From contig OZ245940.1 of the NCBI GenBank assembly GCA_965230045.1, positions 186,001-250,000 on the forward strand: DNA of 64,000 bases, given 5' to 3'. This document shows, piece by piece, positions 36,054 to 45,869 of this stretch. The translations under genes and the position numbers were made by a program. Position 1 is the first letter of the stretch. Each line of letters opens with the position of its first letter. Source of the stretch: G963662905 sp965230045. Its GTDB lineage: Bacteria > Bacteroidota > Bacteroidia > Bacteroidales > WRLA01. The notes under the pieces are model-generated. The model was not told the origin of the DNA. It ran no database searches and worked only from the letters and a program-made list of their open reading frames with translations.

Positions 36054-36691
36054 GGCGCCAGGCGGTTTTTCAGCCACTGGCCATCAGCCAAACGATATTG
36101 AAAGCGGTCGTGCAGCCTTCCGGGCCGCCCTTGCCAGAATTCAATAATTTCAGGAATAAGTTTGTATCCACCCCAATGCTCCGGACGCTTGGGCTCCAAA
36201 CCATTTTGCATATTTTCCAACTCCTTATGAAAAGCTTCTTCAAGCGTTTTGCGGTCGGGAATGATCTGGCTTTGGGGTGAAATGGCCGCTCCAATTCGGC
36301 TTTCCGGCGGACGGCTGTAGAAATAATTATCGGATTCCTTTGCCGCGATTTGCTGTACTTTCCCCTCTATTCTGACTTGCCGTTCGAGCGCAGGCCAAAA
36401 AAACAATAAAGCCGCGTTGGGGTTTGCTTCCATCTCCTCCCCTTTGCGCGATTGATAATTGCTGTAAAAAACCAAAGCGCCATCAAGGATATCTTTCAGC
36501 AAAACGATGCGTGATGATGGCCTTCCTTCCGGCGAAACCGTCGATAGAACCATGGCCGTTGGCTCCTGTTCATCAGATTGCAAAGCTGCTTCCAGCCAGT
36601 TCTTAAAAAGGCGGAAAGGCTCATCGGGCATCAATGCTTCCTCAAGCTTCGATTTATTATAATCCAGACGTATATCGCGCAAATTTTCCAT
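36050..36691 (-). CDS. pdxH: Pyridoxamine 5'-phosphate oxidase
   Basis: 213 aa from the ATG at 36691, seven bases after the LOG-family gene ends; a longer frame from 36760 would run back into that gene. FMN- and PLP-binding motifs are visible: MVLSTVSPEGRPSSRIVLLK, FYSNYQSRKGEE, FFWPALERQVRIEG, and the C-terminal FWQGRPGRLHDR. It oxidises pyridoxine or pyridoxamine phosphate to PLP using O2 and FMN. Its O2 dependence hints that the cell meets oxygen at times despite the anaerobic genes elsewhere. Confidence 0.95.
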   Translation of the reverse strand: MENLRDIRLDYNKSKLEEALMPDEPFRLFKNWLEAALQSDEQEPTAMVLSTVSPEGRPSSRIVLLKDILDGALVFYSNYQSRKGEEMEANPNAALLFFWPALERQVRIEGKVQQIAAKESDNYFYSRPPESRIGAAISPQSQIIPDRKTLEEAFHKELENMQNGLEPKRPEHWGGYKLIPEIIEFWQGRPGRLHDRFQYRLADGQWLKNRLAP

Positions 36692-36698
36692 AAGGATA

Positions 36699-37295
36699 TT
36701 AAGTCCTAACCTGCTCTTTAAGTTCATCCACCCATTTGGAATCCACTTCAATGCGTTCAAAATTTTTCAAGGCTTCCAGGAGTTTTTCCTCATCACTTTC
36801 CACAATGATGTTGGCACGATGTTCTGCACGCAGGAAACCATCCTGTACGGCACGGTCCAAAAAGGCCATAAGGTTGTCGTAGTAGCCGTCCACATTCAGT
36901 AATGCAATAGGTTTATTATTGATTTCCAGCTGATTCCAGGTAAGCACTTCGCTGATTTCATCCAAAGTGCCAAATCCACCGGGCAAAGCAATAAAAGCAT
37001 CGGAAAGTTCGCCCATCAGGAGTTTACGTTCGTGCATACTGTCGGTACGGATTATTTTGCTTACTCCTTCGTGCAGGATTTCCTTGCTGATCAGCATTTC
37101 GGGCATGATTCCCGTTACTTTTCTCCCCTTTTCGAGCATCACATCGGCAAGGATGCGCATCAAGCCGATACTGCTGCCACCAAAAACCAGGTTCATTTCT
37201 TTTTTGGCCATCAATAATGCCAGCTTTTTGGCACTTGCCCTGTAAAGTTCTCCTTTACCTGTGCTGGAGCCACAAAAAACACAAATTTCATTCAT
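36699..37295 (-). CDS. LOG-family (TIGR00730) nucleotide phosphoribohydrolase
   Basis: 198 aa. The diagnostic motif PGGFGTLDEISEVLTW (about 105-120) and GGSSIGLMRILAD mark the LOG family. Members cleave cytokinin-type nucleoside monophosphates to base and ribose 5-phosphate; many bacterial members act on ordinary nucleotides. The start ATG overlaps the amidohydrolase stop by one base (TAATG). Confidence 0.92.
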   Translation of the reverse strand: MNEICVFCGSSTGKGELYRASAKKLALLMAKKEMNLVFGGSSIGLMRILADVMLEKGRKVTGIMPEMLISKEILHEGVSKIIRTDSMHERKLLMGELSDAFIALPGGFGTLDEISEVLTWNQLEINNKPIALLNVDGYYDNLMAFLDRAVQDGFLRAEHRANIIVESDEEKLLEALKNFERIEVDSKWVDELKEQVRT

Positions 37296-38434
37296 TATCT
37301 CAAATTATTAGTTATCAATGCAATAGATTTATAAAGTGCGATAGCTGTTGCTAATATATCATCCGGAAAATCATAATCGGGATTATGCAATACCGGATGG
37401 CTTTGGCCCGAGCCGATGCCAAAAAAAGCTCCGTTGATACTCTTTGTATAAACGCCAAAATCTTCCGACCAACGGAATGCTTCCATAAGGTATTCATGAT
37501 CCAGACCGGAATTTTGAACCGCATCCTGCAGGACTTTCGTCGCTTCATCATGATTTATAGTAGCCGGAAAAGGCTCTTCCATGCCATAATTTACTTCGAG
37601 TTTGTGCTTTTTGGCGATTTCCAGGGCTGTATTCAGGGATTTTTCGGTGAGCTTGTCCATATCGTCCTGGCGGTTTGCACGCAGCGTAGCAATGATTTGC
37701 CCATAAGCCGGACTGGTTCCCAGGGCTTTCTCTCCCAGCCGCGCATGCACAATAGTAAGCAAAACCATATCTAAAAATTCATTTTTTGCGGATGCGATTC
37801 CGTTCCAGCTTTGGATTATTTCAGCCAAAGCCACTGCAGGGTTTAAGCCGGCCTCCGGATAAGCTGCATGGGAAGTTTTTCCGTTAAGTTCGATGTTCAG
37901 GCCACAACTCGCTGCTGCAAAACTTCCGTTTTTGAGCAATATTTTTCCTTTCGGATATCCCGGGATATTATGGAAGCCAAAAATAAAGTCTGGTTTTAAT
38001 GCTTTAAAATGATTGTTTTCCATCACTGCCAAAGCGCCCTGACCTGTTTCTTCTGCAGGCTGGAAAAGCAATGCAATTTTTCCTTTTTCAGGACGGTGCT
38101 TTCCTAAAAAACGCGCAAAACCGGCCATTGCGGCACTATGCCCGTCGTGGCCACAAAGATGCGCAACACCTGGAATCCTGGATTTATATGCGTGTTTGCT
38201 GATTTCATGAATGGGTAGCGCGTCAATATCGGCACGAAAAACTGTATGCGGCCCTTTTTCCTTTCCTTCAAAAATAAACAGCAAGCCATGACCGCCAACC
38301 CCGCTATAAACTTCGTCGGCTGCTTCAGCACCGATAAAGCGCAAAATACGTGAGGCCGTTTCATCTTCCTGTCCTGAAAGACCCGGCCAGGAATGCAGCT
38401 CCTTTCGAAAGGCTATTAATTCTTTTAAGTCCAT
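37295..38434 (-). CDS. M20D-family amidohydrolase
   Basis: 379 aa. Metal-site motifs: AHLCGHDGHSAAM (about 89-101), PAEETGQGA and FGFHNIPG. The central dimerisation domain contains GKTSHAAYPEAGLNP. The family hydrolyses N-acyl amino acids or related amides (HipO/AmhX type); the substrate is not predictable. First gene of a tight four-gene operon (amidohydrolase, LOG, pdxH, DUF3108), divergent from manA. Confidence 0.9.
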   Translation of the reverse strand: MDLKELIAFRKELHSWPGLSGQEDETASRILRFIGAEAADEVYSGVGGHGLLFIFEGKEKGPHTVFRADIDALPIHEISKHAYKSRIPGVAHLCGHDGHSAAMAGFARFLGKHRPEKGKIALLFQPAEETGQGALAVMENNHFKALKPDFIFGFHNIPGYPKGKILLKNGSFAAASCGLNIELNGKTSHAAYPEAGLNPAVALAEIIQSWNGIASAKNEFLDMVLLTIVHARLGEKALGTSPAYGQIIATLRANRQDDMDKLTEKSLNTALEIAKKHKLEVNYGMEEPFPATINHDEATKVLQDAVQNSGLDHEYLMEAFRWSEDFGVYTKSINGAFFGIGSGQSHPVLHNPDYDFPDDILATAIALYKSIALITNNLR

Positions 38435-38557
38435 AATTCCAGATTTAATACAAAGGTATAAATCATATTATTTCCAAAGTAACAACAATAAAAACCAAAA
38501 ATTTCCTTTAATCAAAATATTGTACTTTTATGGTCTTAGAAACAGAATATCCGGTAT

Positions 38558-39541
38558 ATGAGCAATAAATTATATCCACTGAAATTCCATCCGGTTTTAA
38601 AAGATAAAATCTGGGGCGGACAAAAGATGAAAACCATTGCAGGCATTGATTTTGAGCCACTTCCAAATTGCGGTGAAGCCTGGGTAATTTCCGGCGTGCC
38701 CGGGAACGAAACGGTTGTAAAAAACGGCTGGCTCGAAGGGAACAACCTCAATGAGCTGGTTGAAGTTTATATGGACGAACTGGTTGGCGAGAAAGTTTAC
38801 GACAAATTTGGGGAGGAATTTCCCCTGCTGATCAAATTTATTGATGCCAACGATTATTTGTCCATTCAGGTGCATCCGGATGATGAGCTGGCCAAAAAAC
38901 GTGGCCTAACTGCAGGGAAAACCGAAATGTGGTACATCATGGATGCCGATGAAAATTCAGAACTGATCAGCGGTTTTAAAAAAGACAGCAATAAAGAAGA
39001 ATATCAGAAACTACTGGAGGAGAAAAAACTCCGGGAAATCCTAAATACGGAAAAAGTTCAAAAAGGCGACGTTTTTTATATGCCGGCAGGCCGGGTGCAT
39101 GCCATTGGCCCCGGTATTTTCCTGGCAGAAATCCAGCAAACTTCGGATGTGACCTACCGTATTTACGATTGGGATCGCGTGGACGACAAAGGAAATTCGC
39201 GTGAGCTGCACATCGAAGAAGCTATGGATGCCATTGATTTTAAAGCATATCCCGAGTATAAAACACATTACGGAAAAACAAAAAACCAAACGGAAAACAT
39301 AGTTAACTCGGAATATTTCAAAACGTCCATACTGGAATTTGATCAGCCGGTTTCAAAAAACTATGAAGAAATGCAATCCTGCACCATTTATATTTGCGTG
39401 GAAGGCAAAGCCAAAATTATAGCCGAAGACACGGAAACAGAAATGACAACAGGAGAAGCTGTGCTGATGCCACGCAGCATAGAAAAAGCCTTGCTGTATC
39501 CTTTGGGTTCCTGCAAATTGCTTGAGGTCTTTGTTCCTTAA
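38558..39541 (+). CDS. manA: Mannose-6-phosphate isomerase, type I
   Basis: 327 aa. The cupin metal ligands appear in SIQVHPDDELA, KTEMWYI and GRVHAIGPG. It interconverts fructose 6-phosphate and mannose 6-phosphate, feeding GDP-mannose synthesis. The C-terminal part is a second cupin-like domain. Single gene between divergent pairs. Confidence 0.93.
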   Translation: MSNKLYPLKFHPVLKDKIWGGQKMKTIAGIDFEPLPNCGEAWVISGVPGNETVVKNGWLEGNNLNELVEVYMDELVGEKVYDKFGEEFPLLIKFIDANDYLSIQVHPDDELAKKRGLTAGKTEMWYIMDADENSELISGFKKDSNKEEYQKLLEEKKLREILNTEKVQKGDVFYMPAGRVHAIGPGIFLAEIQQTSDVTYRIYDWDRVDDKGNSRELHIEEAMDAIDFKAYPEYKTHYGKTKNQTENIVNSEYFKTSILEFDQPVSKNYEEMQSCTIYICVEGKAKIIAEDTETEMTTGEAVLMPRSIEKALLYPLGSCKLLEVFVP

Positions 39542-39583
39542 TTGCAACATCGTATTATTTGATCACAAAAGTTTTCCAATAAA

Positions 39584-39618
39584 AAAACTCCCGAAAGGCA
39601 TTAGCTTCCGGGAGTTTT
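39584..39618. terminator. Bidirectional terminator between manA and the FtsX permease gene
   Basis: Stem AAAACTCCCG / CGGGAGTTTT with A and T runs on both sides, between convergent stops at 39541 and 39637. Confidence 0.8.
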
Positions 39619-39636
39619 CTTCATCTAACGGTTTTT

Positions 39637-42030
39637 CTATTCATAACGCAGCGCATCCACCGGGTTGGAATTGGCCACAGAAAGCACCTTGGTAATCACC
39701 GTCAGGAAGGCGATGAGCAATGCAATAAGCAGCCCGAAGATGAAATACTGGAAACCAAGATTGATTTTATAAGCAAAATGATCGAGGAACCCTTTTGAAA
39801 TCATCCAGCCAAAAGGAATGGCCACAACTCCGGCAATAAGGACAAGCCTCATAAAATTGCGCACCAACAGCAGGGTAATCATTGAAGTGCTGCCTCCCAG
39901 CGCTTTACGTATTCCCACTTCTTTGGTGCGCTGTTCGGTAATCAGGGATGTGAGCCCAAACAAGCCCATACAGGAAATCAAAATTGACAACAATGTAAAA
40001 TACTGGAAGAGTTTCAGGCTGTTGATTTCCGTGATATACATATTTTCGACCAGATCGTCGATAAGCATATAGTTCATAGGATGTCCGGGAAACAGGCGCT
40101 CCCAGGCCCCTTCGAGATAGCTTTTGACTTTTGGTTGGTTTTGTGGATGATAGCGCACCAGCAAATCCGTATAATGATCAGGGATCATCAGGAAAGCAGC
40201 CGGTTCGATACGGTTGTGCATGCTATAATAATTGTAGTCGCCTACCACGCCAATTACGGTCATATATGGAATGGAATCGCTCCTATAATTTACAAACTGT
40301 TTTCCTATGGGGTTTTTCCACCCCAGGAAATCTGCGGCAGCCTGATTAATGATGACACTGTTATAACGATCCCAACTGCTTTGCGAAGAAAAATTCCGGC
40401 CTTTCAGAACAGGAATTTCCATCATATTGAAATAGCGTTCATCAACGGAGCCAATACGCATCATTATGGTAGAGTTGGCACTGTCGTTTATGGTAAGGGT
40501 AGATTGATTTCCGCTTGCTCCATTAAATCCGGCTGCAAAAGAGTAGTCCAGTATATCCGAGGAGTTTCGTGCTTCGTCTGCTATTTGTTTCAGATCCTGA
40601 TCGCTATTGAAATCATGCAATGGTACACCGGCAACATTCTCATAATTAAAGCCCGGATCACGGTCGCGCACATAGGCCATCTGCGATTGCACCACTAAAA
40701 TCGTTATAATCAATACAATACTAACTGAAAACTGAAAAATCACCAAACCTTTGCTCAGCCAGCCTTTGGAGCTGTTTTTTGCCACACCTGATTTTAAAAC
40801 CTGTGCCGGCTGGTATGCAGAAAGATAGAATGCCGGATAACTACCGCTTACGAGGCTGACCACGAGCCAGATAAATGGCATCACGGCAAGAAAAAGGGCA
40901 TTACTGCTATAGCTGATGTTGATGTAGGTTCCCAGCATATCGTTGAATAAAGGAACAAATAATTCTACCAGCATCAGCGCAATTATCAGTGCGGCCAGGC
41001 TCAGCAGCAGGGATTCGCCCAGAAACTGGCCTGCCAGATTGCTTCGGCTGGCTCCCAAAACTTTGCGCATACCTACTTCACGGGCACGTTTCACAGAGCG
41101 GGCAATGGACAAATTGATGTAGTTGATGCAGGCAATCACCAAAACAAGCAGAGCTATAGCGCTAAATATCAACACATTATTATAGCTGCCACGCGAAAAG
41201 TTCATATCAAATTTGATATGCCCCGATTTCAGGTGGATATCATTAAAAGCTTGCAGGTAGAGGGTAAAGGAATTATTTGATTCGCCTTCACCAAAATGTT
41301 CTTCAATATAATCGGCAAATTTTTGTTCCAGTGCCGGAATATTGGTTCCTTCTTTCAGGCGGATATAGGTAGATGTGCAATTGGAGCCCCAGCCTTCCAT
41401 CCAGGGGTTTTTACTTTCGGCTGTTTCGAAAGGGATCAGCATTTTTGCCCGGATGTGGGAATTTTTAGGGATATCCGCCATCACAGCCGTAACTTTGTAT
41501 CCGTCTTCGCCACGGATTGCAATCAATTGGTTTATTGCATCTTCGGCGCTTCCAAACATTTTGACGGCAGCTTCTTCCGAGAGCACAACCGAATGCAGCT
41601 CGCTGAGCGCTGTGGCCGTATCGCCCAGCAGCAGATCCACACCATACATTCTAAAGTAGGACGGATCAACATAGGCTGTCATGTCCTGATGAAAATAATT
41701 ATCACCGGCTTTCACCGTAAAAGTTCCCCAGCTCGCATAGCGGAAACCATCTAAAACCTCCGGAAAATTGTCCACCATGGTTTTTTTCATAGGTGCCGGC
41801 GTAAAAGAAACATGTTGTTCTCCAACACCCTGATGGTTCTGAACTTCCACAACCCGGTAAATTGTTTCCGGGTCATTTGCGCTACTGTCGAAGCTAAGCT
41901 CATACTGTACATAAAGCACGATTAACAAAAAAGAGGCAATACCAATCGTCAGGCCAATGATATTAATCATGGAATAGGCGCCCTGACGAAAGATATTCCT
42001 TAATGCTACTTTTAGATAATTTCGGTACAT
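39637..42030 (-). CDS. ABC transporter permease, FtsX/MacB type
   Basis: 797 aa. An N-terminal helix (about 20-41) and MacB-like periplasmic domain precede three helices of a first FtsX module (about 285-400). A second helix, periplasmic domain and FtsX module follow (about 425-795, ending NPVDALRYE). Two FtsX modules in one chain are usual for Bacteroidota transporters of this class. It forms a transporter with the ATPase at 42200 and the HlyD-type adaptor at 42937. Substrate unknown; macrolide-like compounds, peptides or lipoproteins are possible. Confidence 0.9.
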   Translation of the reverse strand: MYRNYLKVALRNIFRQGAYSMINIIGLTIGIASFLLIVLYVQYELSFDSSANDPETIYRVVEVQNHQGVGEQHVSFTPAPMKKTMVDNFPEVLDGFRYASWGTFTVKAGDNYFHQDMTAYVDPSYFRMYGVDLLLGDTATALSELHSVVLSEEAAVKMFGSAEDAINQLIAIRGEDGYKVTAVMADIPKNSHIRAKMLIPFETAESKNPWMEGWGSNCTSTYIRLKEGTNIPALEQKFADYIEEHFGEGESNNSFTLYLQAFNDIHLKSGHIKFDMNFSRGSYNNVLIFSAIALLVLVIACINYINLSIARSVKRAREVGMRKVLGASRSNLAGQFLGESLLLSLAALIIALMLVELFVPLFNDMLGTYINISYSSNALFLAVMPFIWLVVSLVSGSYPAFYLSAYQPAQVLKSGVAKNSSKGWLSKGLVIFQFSVSIVLIITILVVQSQMAYVRDRDPGFNYENVAGVPLHDFNSDQDLKQIADEARNSSDILDYSFAAGFNGASGNQSTLTINDSANSTIMMRIGSVDERYFNMMEIPVLKGRNFSSQSSWDRYNSVIINQAAADFLGWKNPIGKQFVNYRSDSIPYMTVIGVVGDYNYYSMHNRIEPAAFLMIPDHYTDLLVRYHPQNQPKVKSYLEGAWERLFPGHPMNYMLIDDLVENMYITEINSLKLFQYFTLLSILISCMGLFGLTSLITEQRTKEVGIRKALGGSTSMITLLLVRNFMRLVLIAGVVAIPFGWMISKGFLDHFAYKINLGFQYFIFGLLIALLIAFLTVITKVLSVANSNPVDALRYE

Positions 42031-42199
42031 AGCCGGGGAAATTTGAGGTTAATTGGGGTTGTTATACACTTATAGGGGGTTAAAAAAATTGCCTTGTTCA
42101 ACGATATTGCAAATTGCTTTGGGTTTAGCTGATACGGCGGCTTTGCTTTTGCTCCACCACCGTAACTGCGGAATCATCGAAAGATTTTCCGATCAAGAT

Positions 42200-42898
42200 T
42201 TATAGGATAGCATTTGCTTTAATATTCTCATTAATAATCTGTCCATCAAAGAGGCGTACAATTCTTCGGGCATATTCTGCATCGCGTTGTGAGTGCGTTA
42301 CCATCACGATTGTTGTTCCGTTTTGGTTCAGGTTATCGAGCAGGTTCATGACTTCCTCGCCATGAGCCGAATCGAGGTTACCGGTTGGCTCATCTGCCAG
42401 AATCAAGGAAGGGTTGGCCACAACGGCACGGGCTACAGCAACACGCTGCTGCTGACCACCGGAAAGCTGCAAGGGGAAATGCTTTTTACGGTGGATAATC
42501 TGCATTTGCTCCAGTGCTTCGTCAACACGTGCTTTGCGTTCTTTGGCGCTGTAACCGAGATAAATCAGCGGCAGCTCCACATTTTCAAATACGTTCAGCT
42601 CATCAATCAGATTAAAGTTCTGAAATACGAAACCAATGTTTTCCTTACGCAATTTGGCACGGTTGCGCTCATTAAAACCCGAGACTTCATGATCGAGGAA
42701 AAAGTATTGCCCTCCTGTGGGGTTATCGAGCAGCCCAAGAATATTCAGCAGTGTTGATTTACCGCATCCTGAAGGGCCCATGATGGCGACAAATTCGCCT
42801 TTTTCAATTTCGAGGTTTACATCATTAAGTGCTGTGGTTTCTACCTCATCGGTTCTGAAAACTTTTGTTAACTGATTGGTTTTGATCATCTTTTCCAT
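42200..42898 (-). CDS. ABC transporter ATP-binding protein, MacB/LolD type
   Basis: 232 aa. Walker A GPSGCGKST, signature LSGGQQQR, Walker B LILADEPTGNLD and the H-loop VMVTHS are all intact. The TGNLD ending of Walker B is typical of the MacB/LolD/FtsE group that partners FtsX-type permeases. It is the middle gene of the efflux operon, 38 bp after the adaptor gene and about 170 bp before the permease gene. Confidence 0.94.
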   Translation of the reverse strand: MEKMIKTNQLTKVFRTDEVETTALNDVNLEIEKGEFVAIMGPSGCGKSTLLNILGLLDNPTGGQYFFLDHEVSGFNERNRAKLRKENIGFVFQNFNLIDELNVFENVELPLIYLGYSAKERKARVDEALEQMQIIHRKKHFPLQLSGGQQQRVAVARAVVANPSLILADEPTGNLDSAHGEEVMNLLDNLNQNGTTIVMVTHSQRDAEYARRIVRLFDGQIINENIKANAIL

Positions 42899-42936
42899 GA
42901 TTGAATTTTTATTTTATGAATAAATCCGTTTCTTGT

Positions 42937-44190
42937 CTATTTAAAAATCAATTTGTCTTTTGCCCCGAAGGTATCGTAGGAAGAAACAATAACAGTTTCA
43001 CCTTCATTCAGACCCTCCATCACTTCATAATGGCGTGTATTCTGGCGTCCCAGGCGGATGCTGCGTTTCACGGCAAATTCGCCCGATGGATCCACAACAT
43101 AAATCCAGTTTCCGCCGGTTTCCTGGAAGAAACCTCCTTTGCGGATAATCAGTGCATCTGTGGCGCTGCTGAATTTCAAACGCAGCTGAAGCGTTTGTCC
43201 GCGCTTGATGTGCGTTGGTTCTTCGTTGTTCACAAATATCAGGTCAACCTGAAAAGAACCATTGGTCACATCTGTGTAAATTTTACTTATTTCGAGATGG
43301 TAGATTTTCCCACCGAAATCGTATTCTGCTTCCTGACCGATAAACACACGTGAAGTATAACGTTCGTCAATGTTGGCGCGCAGTTTAAAGCCATCGTCCA
43401 TATCGATCTGTCCCAGATGTTCGCCCGCTCTTTTGGTTTCACCGATTTCGGCAAAAAAGGAGGACAATTTCCCTTCAGCGGGTGCTTTGATGTAGAGATT
43501 TTCGAGGTTTTGGCGCAAAAGGGCCAGGTTGTTGTCCATTCTACCAATACTGTTGTTGATCTGGCGGGTTTGCTTTACGGCGGAAATACTGTCGAGACGC
43601 TTCAGTTTCAATGAAATTTCGAGCTGCTTGATGCTGTAATTGAATTCACGCTCTGCATCTTCGTATTCTTTATCCGATATGAGGCGGTCTTTATAAAGCT
43701 CTTCTTTTCGTTCAAAGTCTTTGCGGGTCTGATCAATCTGGTAGCTTACTTCAATAATTTCGCGCTGACGCTGGAAACCGTTACGTTCCAGGCTGATCAA
43801 GGAGTTTTGGAGGTTATTGATCGCATCGTAAATCCTTGTTTCCTGTTCCATAAAACGCAGTTCCATATCTGCATTGTTGAGCTTAATAATGGTGTCGCCT
43901 TTTTTGAGCAGAGCACCGTCTTCAACATAAACTTTCTCAACAATACCACCCTGAACCGCATCAATGTAAATCGTGGTTTTCGGAAAGACCACACCATCTA
44001 TGGGAATAAATTCCTGGAATTTGTCGAGTTTTACTTCGGTTAATGTGAGTTGCTCCTGAGGCACGTATAAGCGGCTGCTTTTGTCGCGGAAAAACAGCAG
44101 GTACAATACAAAGAGCACAAAAATCCCTCCTGCCGAAATGCTCAGGATCTTTTTGGGAGTCCATTTCTTCTTTTCAATTATTTTATCCAT
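42937..44190 (-). CDS. HlyD-type periplasmic adaptor of the ABC efflux system
   Basis: 417 aa. It has one N-terminal membrane helix (about 15-33). A split lipoyl domain (VQGGIVEKVYVEDGALLKKGDTIIKL and IKAPAEGKLSSF) flanks a long coiled coil (about 110-220). Beta-barrel and membrane-proximal domains follow. It links an inner-membrane transporter to an outer-membrane channel. First gene of the operon. A candidate sigma-54 promoter lies 45-58 bp upstream, facing the divergent sigma-54 regulator gene. Confidence 0.92.
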   Translation of the reverse strand: MDKIIEKKKWTPKKILSISAGGIFVLFVLYLLFFRDKSSRLYVPQEQLTLTEVKLDKFQEFIPIDGVVFPKTTIYIDAVQGGIVEKVYVEDGALLKKGDTIIKLNNADMELRFMEQETRIYDAINNLQNSLISLERNGFQRQREIIEVSYQIDQTRKDFERKEELYKDRLISDKEYEDAEREFNYSIKQLEISLKLKRLDSISAVKQTRQINNSIGRMDNNLALLRQNLENLYIKAPAEGKLSSFFAEIGETKRAGEHLGQIDMDDGFKLRANIDERYTSRVFIGQEAEYDFGGKIYHLEISKIYTDVTNGSFQVDLIFVNNEEPTHIKRGQTLQLRLKFSSATDALIIRKGGFFQETGGNWIYVVDPSGEFAVKRSIRLGRQNTRHYEVMEGLNEGETVIVSSYDTFGAKDKLIFK

Positions 44191-44234
44191 GAGTGCAAAT
44201 TTTTTATGGGGTCGTTGTTGTGGCTTCCTTTAAA

Positions 44235-44248
44235 CCAATTTTGTGCCA
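44235..44248 (-). promoter_or_regulatory. Candidate sigma-54 promoter of the efflux operon
   Basis: The minus strand reads TGGCACAAAATTGG. The -24 half TGGCAC is perfect. The -12 half TTGG is one base closer than the TTGC of the consensus and has G for C. Location fits: a transcript would start about 34 nt before the adaptor gene, next to a gene for a sigma-54 activator. Confidence 0.4.
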
Positions 44249-44311
44249 TCCTTTGTTAAGCACTGATATACTGATGTTTAACTAAGTCAACAGTTAGGGT
44301 TTATGAAAAGC

Positions 44312-44365
44312 TTGTACAAAATCCAGTGTGTACGTGTACGCCAGCGGACATTTTTTGTACCTTTG
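44312..44365. promoter_or_regulatory. GTAC-rich region and -7 box of the two-component operon
   Basis: TTGTACAA (44312-44319) and a tandem GTGTACGTGTAC (44328-44339) lie about 65-105 bp upstream of the candidate sigma-54 promoter, a normal place for activator sites. TACCTTTG (44358-44365) matches the -7 consensus for rightward transcription of the regulator genes. Confidence 0.4.
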
Positions 44366-44489
44366 ATGAGTAGACGACCAGCTTTATATACTGAATATCA
44401 ATTAATTAAATTTTTGGTATGATATTAGTTATATAGCTATTGCCAAAATATATTGTTCATAATATAGCCACAACCATAAATTCAGCAGA

Positions 44490-45869
44490 ATGGATAAACT
44501 TGAAGCAAGAATACTAATCGTTGATGATGATACGGACGTTTTACTGGCCGCAAAACTGTTTTTAAAACAGCATATAAAATATGTGCATACCGAAAAAAAC
44601 CCGGAGAATATCCCCGATTTAATGAAACAGGAAAATTACGATGTGATTTTGCTGGACATGAATTTTTCGCGCGATGCAACAAGTGGCAAAGAAGGGTTTT
44701 ACTGGCTAAACACCATTTTGGAAATTGACCCGGCGGCAGTGGTAATTTTCATCACCGGTTATGGCGATATTGAACTGGCTGTGCAAGGCATCAAAGAAGG
44801 AGCTACCAATTTTCTGCTCAAGCCCTGGGACAATAAAAAATTACTTGCCGAAATACAGGCGAACCTCCAATTGCGCCAGTCGAAAGTTGAACTACAAGAC
44901 CTGCGCAGCAAAAAACGGCTTTTCGTCAGCGATCAGGATTCACCTTATTACGATATCATTGGCTCGTCGCCCAGCATGCAGAAGGTTTTGAAAACTGTTG
45001 AAAAAGTTGCCCATACCGATGCCAATGTGTTGATTTTGGGAGAAAACGGAACCGGAAAAGAACTGATAGCCCGCGCCATTCATCGCGCCAGCAACCGCAA
45101 AAACGAAGTATTTGTCAGTGTGGATTTGGGCGCAATCAGCGAAAGCCTGTTTGAAAGCGAACTGTTTGGCTTTAAAAAAGGTGCGTTTACCGATGCCAAA
45201 GAAGACCGTGCCGGACGTTTCGAAGCGGCAAACAAAGGCAGTATTTTCCTTGATGAAATTGGAAACCTCAGCTTTCCGCTCCAATCGAAACTACTGAGTG
45301 TCCTGCAAAACCGAAAAGTGATCCGCCTGGGCACCAACAAAGAAATCCCTATTGATGTACGCCTGATTTGCGCTACAAATATGCCCTTGTATGAGATGGT
45401 AAAAGACAATAAATTCCGTCAGGATTTGCTTTACCGCATCAATACCGTGGAGCTTCAGATACCGCCATTACGCGAGAGGACCGAAGATATCCCGGCGCTT
45501 GCGGAGCATTTTCTGGGCATTTATTGCAAAAAATATAAGATGCCGCAAAAACGCCTTAATGCCAGCACCACCAAGCGGTTGCAAATGCACAGCTGGCCGG
45601 GCAATATACGCGAATTGCAACATGCCGTTGAACGTGCCGTCATCATGAGCGACTCCAACATACTGCAACCTCAGGATTTCTTCCTAAACCAACAGGGTGA
45701 AGAAGAAAAGAAAGTGGACATACCCACCAATTTTAATCTCGAAGAAACTGAAAAGATGCTCATTCGCAAAGTGATCGACAAATATGGCGGGAACATCAGC
45801 AAAGCAGCCAAGGAGTTAGGCTTAACACGTGCATCATTGTACCGTAGAATTGAAAAATATGGTTTATAA
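44490..45869 (+). CDS. Sigma-54-dependent response regulator (NtrC type)
   Basis: 459 aa. The receiver domain (1-125) has the acidic pocket DDDTD and phosphorylatable Asp56 (ILLDMNF). The AAA+ domain (about 150-380) has Walker A GENGTGKE, the sigma-54 contact loop GAFTDA and Walker B SIFLDEIGN. The C-terminal Fis-type helix-turn-helix includes NISKAAKELGLTRASLYRR. It is the partner of the kinase that starts within its last 11 bases. It probably activates the divergent ABC efflux operon. Confidence 0.95.
   Translation: MDKLEARILIVDDDTDVLLAAKLFLKQHIKYVHTEKNPENIPDLMKQENYDVILLDMNFSRDATSGKEGFYWLNTILEIDPAAVVIFITGYGDIELAVQGIKEGATNFLLKPWDNKKLLAEIQANLQLRQSKVELQDLRSKKRLFVSDQDSPYYDIIGSSPSMQKVLKTVEKVAHTDANVLILGENGTGKELIARAIHRASNRKNEVFVSVDLGAISESLFESELFGFKKGAFTDAKEDRAGRFEAANKGSIFLDEIGNLSFPLQSKLLSVLQNRKVIRLGTNKEIPIDVRLICATNMPLYEMVKDNKFRQDLLYRINTVELQIPPLRERTEDIPALAEHFLGIYCKKYKMPQKRLNASTTKRLQMHSWPGNIRELQHAVERAVIMSDSNILQPQDFFLNQQGEEEKKVDIPTNFNLEETEKMLIRKVIDKYGGNISKAAKELGLTRASLYRRIEKYGL

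Noticed and set aside
40081..40698. 205-codon plus-strand ORF
   Set aside because: Antisense to the FtsX permease gene.
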